Shown here: piece after piece, positions 15,039 through 16,884 of the stretch | Numbering within the stretch: the first letter of the stretch is position 1 | Layout of the letters: each line of letters begins with the position of its first letter | Assembly: GCA_030691985.1 (NCBI GenBank) | Contig: JAUYDB010000278.1 | Location: forward strand, 1 to 16,884 | Direction: 5' to 3' | Length of the DNA: 16,884 nt | Source: Candidatus Omnitrophota bacterium | GTDB taxonomy: Bacteria; Omnitrophota; Gorgyraeia; 2-01-FULL-45-10 | Program-made: the position numbers and the translations under genes | Notes under the pieces: model-generated | What the model was told of the DNA's origin: nothing | The model's input: the letters and a program-made list of their open reading frames with translations, nothing else | Databases searched by the model: none

Positions 15039-16235
15039 CTACTCTAATATCTCAGTAACCACCCCCGCGCCTACGGTGTGTCCGCCTTCCCTGATGGCGA
15101 ACCTGAGCTCCTTCTCCATGGCTATGGGGGTTATTAACGCTACTTCAAACTGCACGTTATCGCCGGGCATGACCATCTCTACGTCTTTTGGCAGGGTAAC
15201 GACACCCGTAACATCGGTAGTTCTAAAGTAGAACTGGGGACGATAACCGTTAAAGAAGGGGGTGTGACGGCCGCCTTCCTCTTTACTTAAGATATATACT
15301 TCGGATTTAAACTTCGTGTGAGGCATGATGGAGCCGGGTTTTGCGAGGACCTGTCCCCTCTCAAGGTCCTTCTTTTCAATACCCCTGAGCAGCACCCCTA
15401 TATTGTCTCCTGCCTGGCCTGAATCGAGCAGCTTCCTGAACATCTCCACGCCTGTCACGACACTCTTCTTCGTGGGCTTGATGCCGACTATCTCTATCTC
15501 TTCGCCTACTTTTATCTGGCCGCGCTCTACTCTGCCTGTGCCTACTGTGCCGCGCCCTGTGATGGAGAAAACGTCTTCTATCGGCATCAGGAATGGCTTA
15601 TCGATGTCGCGCTTGGGTGTGGGTATGAAAGTATCCGCGGCTTCCATAAGCTCGGATATGCATTTTATGGCATCGGCGTCATCCGGGCTGGTCATAGCCT
15701 TAAGGGCGCTGCCCTTCACTATCGGGGTCTTGTCTCCGGGAAAGCCGTACTTTGTCAGGAGCTCTCTTACTTCAAGCTCAACCAAGTCCACGAGCTCTTT
15801 ATCTTCTACGAGGTCTACCTTGTTTAAAAATACCACTATGGATGGGACGTTGACCTGGCGGGCCAGGAGGATGTGTTCTCTTGTTTGGGGCATCGGGCCG
15901 TCCACCGCCGATACCACAAGGACCGCGCCGTCCATCTGGGCAGCGCCCGTTATCATGTTCTTTATGTAGTCGGCGTGCCCCGGACAGTCTATGTGGGCGT
16001 AATGGCGCTTGTCGGTCTCGTACTCTACGTGGGCCACCGCTATGGTTACGGTCTTTGTTTCATCGCGGACCGTTCCGCCCTTAGCGATATCCGCGTAGGA
16101 TTTGACCTGGGCCTTTCCCTTTTTAGCGAGCACGGCAAGGATGGCTGCTGTCAAGGTTGTCTTACCGTGATCGATGTGGCCGATCGTGCCTATATTTACG
16201 TGCGGCTTGGACCTTACAAACTGTTCCTTTGCCAT
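15039..16235 (-). CDS. tuf: Elongation factor Tu (complete copy)
   Basis: The product has 398 residues and is intact. GTPase motifs are GHIDHGKT (19-26), DCPGHADYIKNM, NKVD and the SALKA loop, followed by beta-barrel domains II and III ending GAGVVTEILE. This is the tufB-type position: downstream of tRNA-Thr, upstream of rpmG, tRNA-Trp and secE. GGGGGTCACAA precedes ATG 16235. The first 110 visible bases of the second copy (1-110) are identical to this one including the leader, pointing to gene conversion. In the classical arrangement both copies supply the same protein. Stop TAG. Confidence 0.98.
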   Translation of the reverse strand: MAKEQFVRSKPHVNIGTIGHIDHGKTTLTAAILAVLAKKGKAQVKSYADIAKGGTVRDETKTVTIAVAHVEYETDKRHYAHIDCPGHADYIKNMITGAAQMDGAVLVVSAVDGPMPQTREHILLARQVNVPSIVVFLNKVDLVEDKELVDLVELEVRELLTKYGFPGDKTPIVKGSALKAMTSPDDADAIKCISELMEAADTFIPTPKRDIDKPFLMPIEDVFSITGRGTVGTGRVERGQIKVGEEIEIVGIKPTKKSVVTGVEMFRKLLDSGQAGDNIGVLLRGIEKKDLERGQVLAKPGSIMPHTKFKSEVYILSKEEGGRHTPFFNGYRPQFYFRTTDVTGVVTLPKDVEMVMPGDNVQFEVALITPIAMEKELRFAIREGGHTVGAGVVTEILE

Positions 16236-16249
16236 TTGTGACCCCCTTT
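16140..16249. repeat. Right copy of the direct repeat shared by the two tuf genes
   Basis: Identical to positions 1-110, covering the 5' end of tuf and 14 nt of leader. Identity stops at 16250, where the two leaders become unrelated. Confidence 0.95.
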
Positions 16250-16259
16250 CGGTGCTTTT

Positions 16260-16340
16260 TAGCGCATAGAGTGTAGCGTTTAGCGTATAATAACTCGGAC
16301 GACTTTCCTATACGCTATCCGCTAAACGCTATACGCTAAA
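16260..16340. repeat. Inverted heptamer arrays (CGCTANN family), tRNA-Thr-tuf gap
   Basis: The left arm has TAGCGCA, TAGAGTG, TAGCGTT, TAGCGTA (16260-16287). The right arm, 16308-16340, is a 33-bp array identical to 2253-2285. The two arms pair imperfectly around an 18-nt loop. It would lie in the tuf leader, or form a boundary for tRNA-Thr 3' processing. Confidence 0.87.
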
Positions 16341-16358
16341 CTTCTTGTCTGACTCTCA

Positions 16359-16434
16359 TGGAGCTGCTGATCGGAATTGAACCGATGACCCCGTCCTTAC
16401 CAAGGACGTGCTCTACCTGCTGAGCTACAGCAGC
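16359..16434 (-). tRNA. trnT: tRNA-Thr (anticodon GGU)
   Basis: Minus-strand cloverleaf: acceptor GCTGCTG/CAGCAGC, D stem GCTC/GAGC, anticodon stem CGTCC/GGACG with loop TTGGTAA (anticodon GGT), T arm ATCGG TTCAATT CCGAT, discriminator T and an encoded CCA. First stable RNA of the operon, about 190 nt after the predicted transcription start. tRNA-Thr directly before tuf is the usual tufB-operon arrangement. Confidence 0.97.
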
Positions 16435-16538
16435 AACTTAGTCAACCACCTTTCTACTATTCGATCGGCGCGGTTGCCGGCTGGCTGTAACCCGCCATCC
16501 TTTTACCATTCTTCGTTAGGAAGCCCCCGGCACTATAC

Positions 16539-16567
16539 AAAAAAACAAAACACTCTACCTTTAGAGT
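16539..16567 (-). terminator. Terminator-like hairpin in the operon leader (possible attenuator)
   Basis: On the minus strand ACTCTA, loop AAGG, TAGAGT is followed by GTTTTGTTTTTTTG. The stem is only six base pairs and A/T-rich, but the U-tract is good. It lies about 60 nt after the predicted start and before tRNA-Thr, so it could attenuate the whole operon rather than end a gene. Confidence 0.5.
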
Positions 16568-16633
16568 TATTTTGTCGAGAACTCCCTTTTTATACTATTA
16601 TGATATATGACCGGTAAAATCTAGAGTTTGATT

Positions 16634-16661
16634 ATTATACCAAAAGCCCGGTTATTGTCAA
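16634..16661 (-). promoter_or_regulatory. Strong sigma70-type promoter of the operon
   Basis: On the minus strand TTGACA (16656-16661), a 16-bp spacer, then TATAAT (16634-16639); both hexamers are perfect consensus. The spacer ends TTGG, giving an extended -10 (TGGTATAAT). An A/T-rich stretch lies upstream. The predicted start is near 16627. It is the only clear promoter found in the window, and it sits ahead of tRNA-Thr and tuf as expected for a heavily expressed translation operon. Confidence 0.88.
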
Positions 16662-16705
16662 GTATTTTCTTAATATTTTTTTCGGTTCTTAAAATCTCGG
16701 CGGCT

Positions 16706-16817
16706 AGTAACCAGATACCAGTAACCAGCTTATCGATAGTAACCAGAACCCGGAGTACAGAAACCAGATTAAGTTTCAATGCTGAGCCTGGTATCTGGTT
16801 ACTGGTTTCTGGTTACT
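16706..16817. repeat. Inverted heptamer arrays (CCAGNNN / CTGGNNN) upstream of the operon promoter
   Basis: The first left array has CCAGATA, CCAGTAA, CCAGCTT (16711-16731); the second has CCAGAAC, CCGGAGT, ACAGAAA, CCAGATT (16743-16770); the right array has CTGGTAT, CTGGTTA, CTGGTTT, CTGGTTA (16788-16815). The 23 bases at 16706-16728 are complementary to 16795-16817 with one mismatch. It lies five bases after the stop of the upstream gene and could act as a transcript 3' end for it. Confidence 0.88.
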
Positions 16818-16821
16818 TTTT

Positions 16822-16884
16822 TTATATCTTTTCGGCTGCCTCTTTTTTCACCCAACCTATTCTGCCATCCAGCCGCTTAATCTG
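16822..16884 (-). CDS. Unidentified protein, C-terminal 20 residues only
   Basis: An open frame enters from the right edge and ends with TAA at 16822-16824. The visible end is QIKRLDGRIGWVKKEAAEKI, charged and protein-like. Same strand as the operon, and separated from it by a repeat hairpin and a strong promoter, so probably an independent upstream gene. The fragment is too short to name a family. Confidence 0.5.
   Translation of the reverse strand, partial: QIKRLDGRIGWVKKEAAEKI

Larger units (their letters stand above)
16435..16821. other. 387-bp promoter and leader interval between the upstream gene and tRNA-Thr
   Basis: From right to left it holds a heptamer hairpin (16706-16817), an A/T-rich stretch, a consensus promoter (16634-16661), a leader with a terminator-like hairpin (16539-16567), and about 100 nt of untranslated leader before tRNA-Thr with a small GC-rich palindrome but no gene I can support. 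Confidence 0.75.

Noticed and set aside
16441..16515. Short leader-peptide frame (about 24 codons) before tRNA-Thr
   Set aside because: No run of regulatory codons and no paired terminator placed to use it; the terminator-like hairpin lies upstream of it.

Overview
The window is a long block of bacterial housekeeping genes, all read from the minus strand (right to left): the combined tufB-secE-nusG-rplKAJL-rpoBC and str (rpsL-rpsG-fusA-tuf) region. In transcription order it holds the 3' end of an unidentified gene, a strong sigma70-type promoter with a possible leader attenuator, tRNA-Thr(GGU), tuf, rpmG, tRNA-Trp(CCA), a structured non-coding stretch, a possible small ORF, secE, nusG, rplK, rplA, rplJ, rplL, rpoB, rpoC, rpsL, rpsG, fusA and the start of a second tuf. 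Together these make the core of transcription (RpoB, RpoC, NusG), translation (EF-Tu, EF-G, L1, L7/L12, L10, L11, L33, S7, S12, two tRNAs) and secretion (SecE).

The organism is a bacterium of middling G+C with CCA-encoding tRNA genes, mostly GAGG-type ribosome-binding sites, frequent ATA codons and TAA, TGA and TAG all used as stops. The layout is typical of many phyla. I suspect an uncultivated candidate-phylum lineage (Omnitrophota-like) from general style, but nothing here proves it.

Two things stand out. First, rpoB carries an in-frame amber codon (8206-8208) in place of a normally basic residue eight codons before the active-site lysine equivalent to E. coli K1065. The frame is otherwise open for 1228 codons. 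TAG is the ordinary stop of tuf, rplJ, rplL, rpsL, rpsG and rpoB itself, so a changed genetic code is not the explanation. Two more normally conserved residues nearby are also altered.

Second, most of the larger intergenic gaps are filled by degenerate tandem repeats with an exact 7-bp period. Most are arranged as inverted arms able to form long hairpins. The heptamer sequence differs from gap to gap (CGCTANN, CCAGNNN, CCGTNNN, ACNNNNN, CCGANNN) while the period stays at seven. In three gaps the flanks are conserved (GTCGAAAA just after the upstream stop, GCTATARCGAG just before the next start), and at the end of rpoC the repeat has become coding sequence. This resembles an intergenic repeat-hairpin cassette system. 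A separate element downstream of tRNA-Trp has a duplicated tRNA 3' end and three consecutive perfect-stem hairpins.
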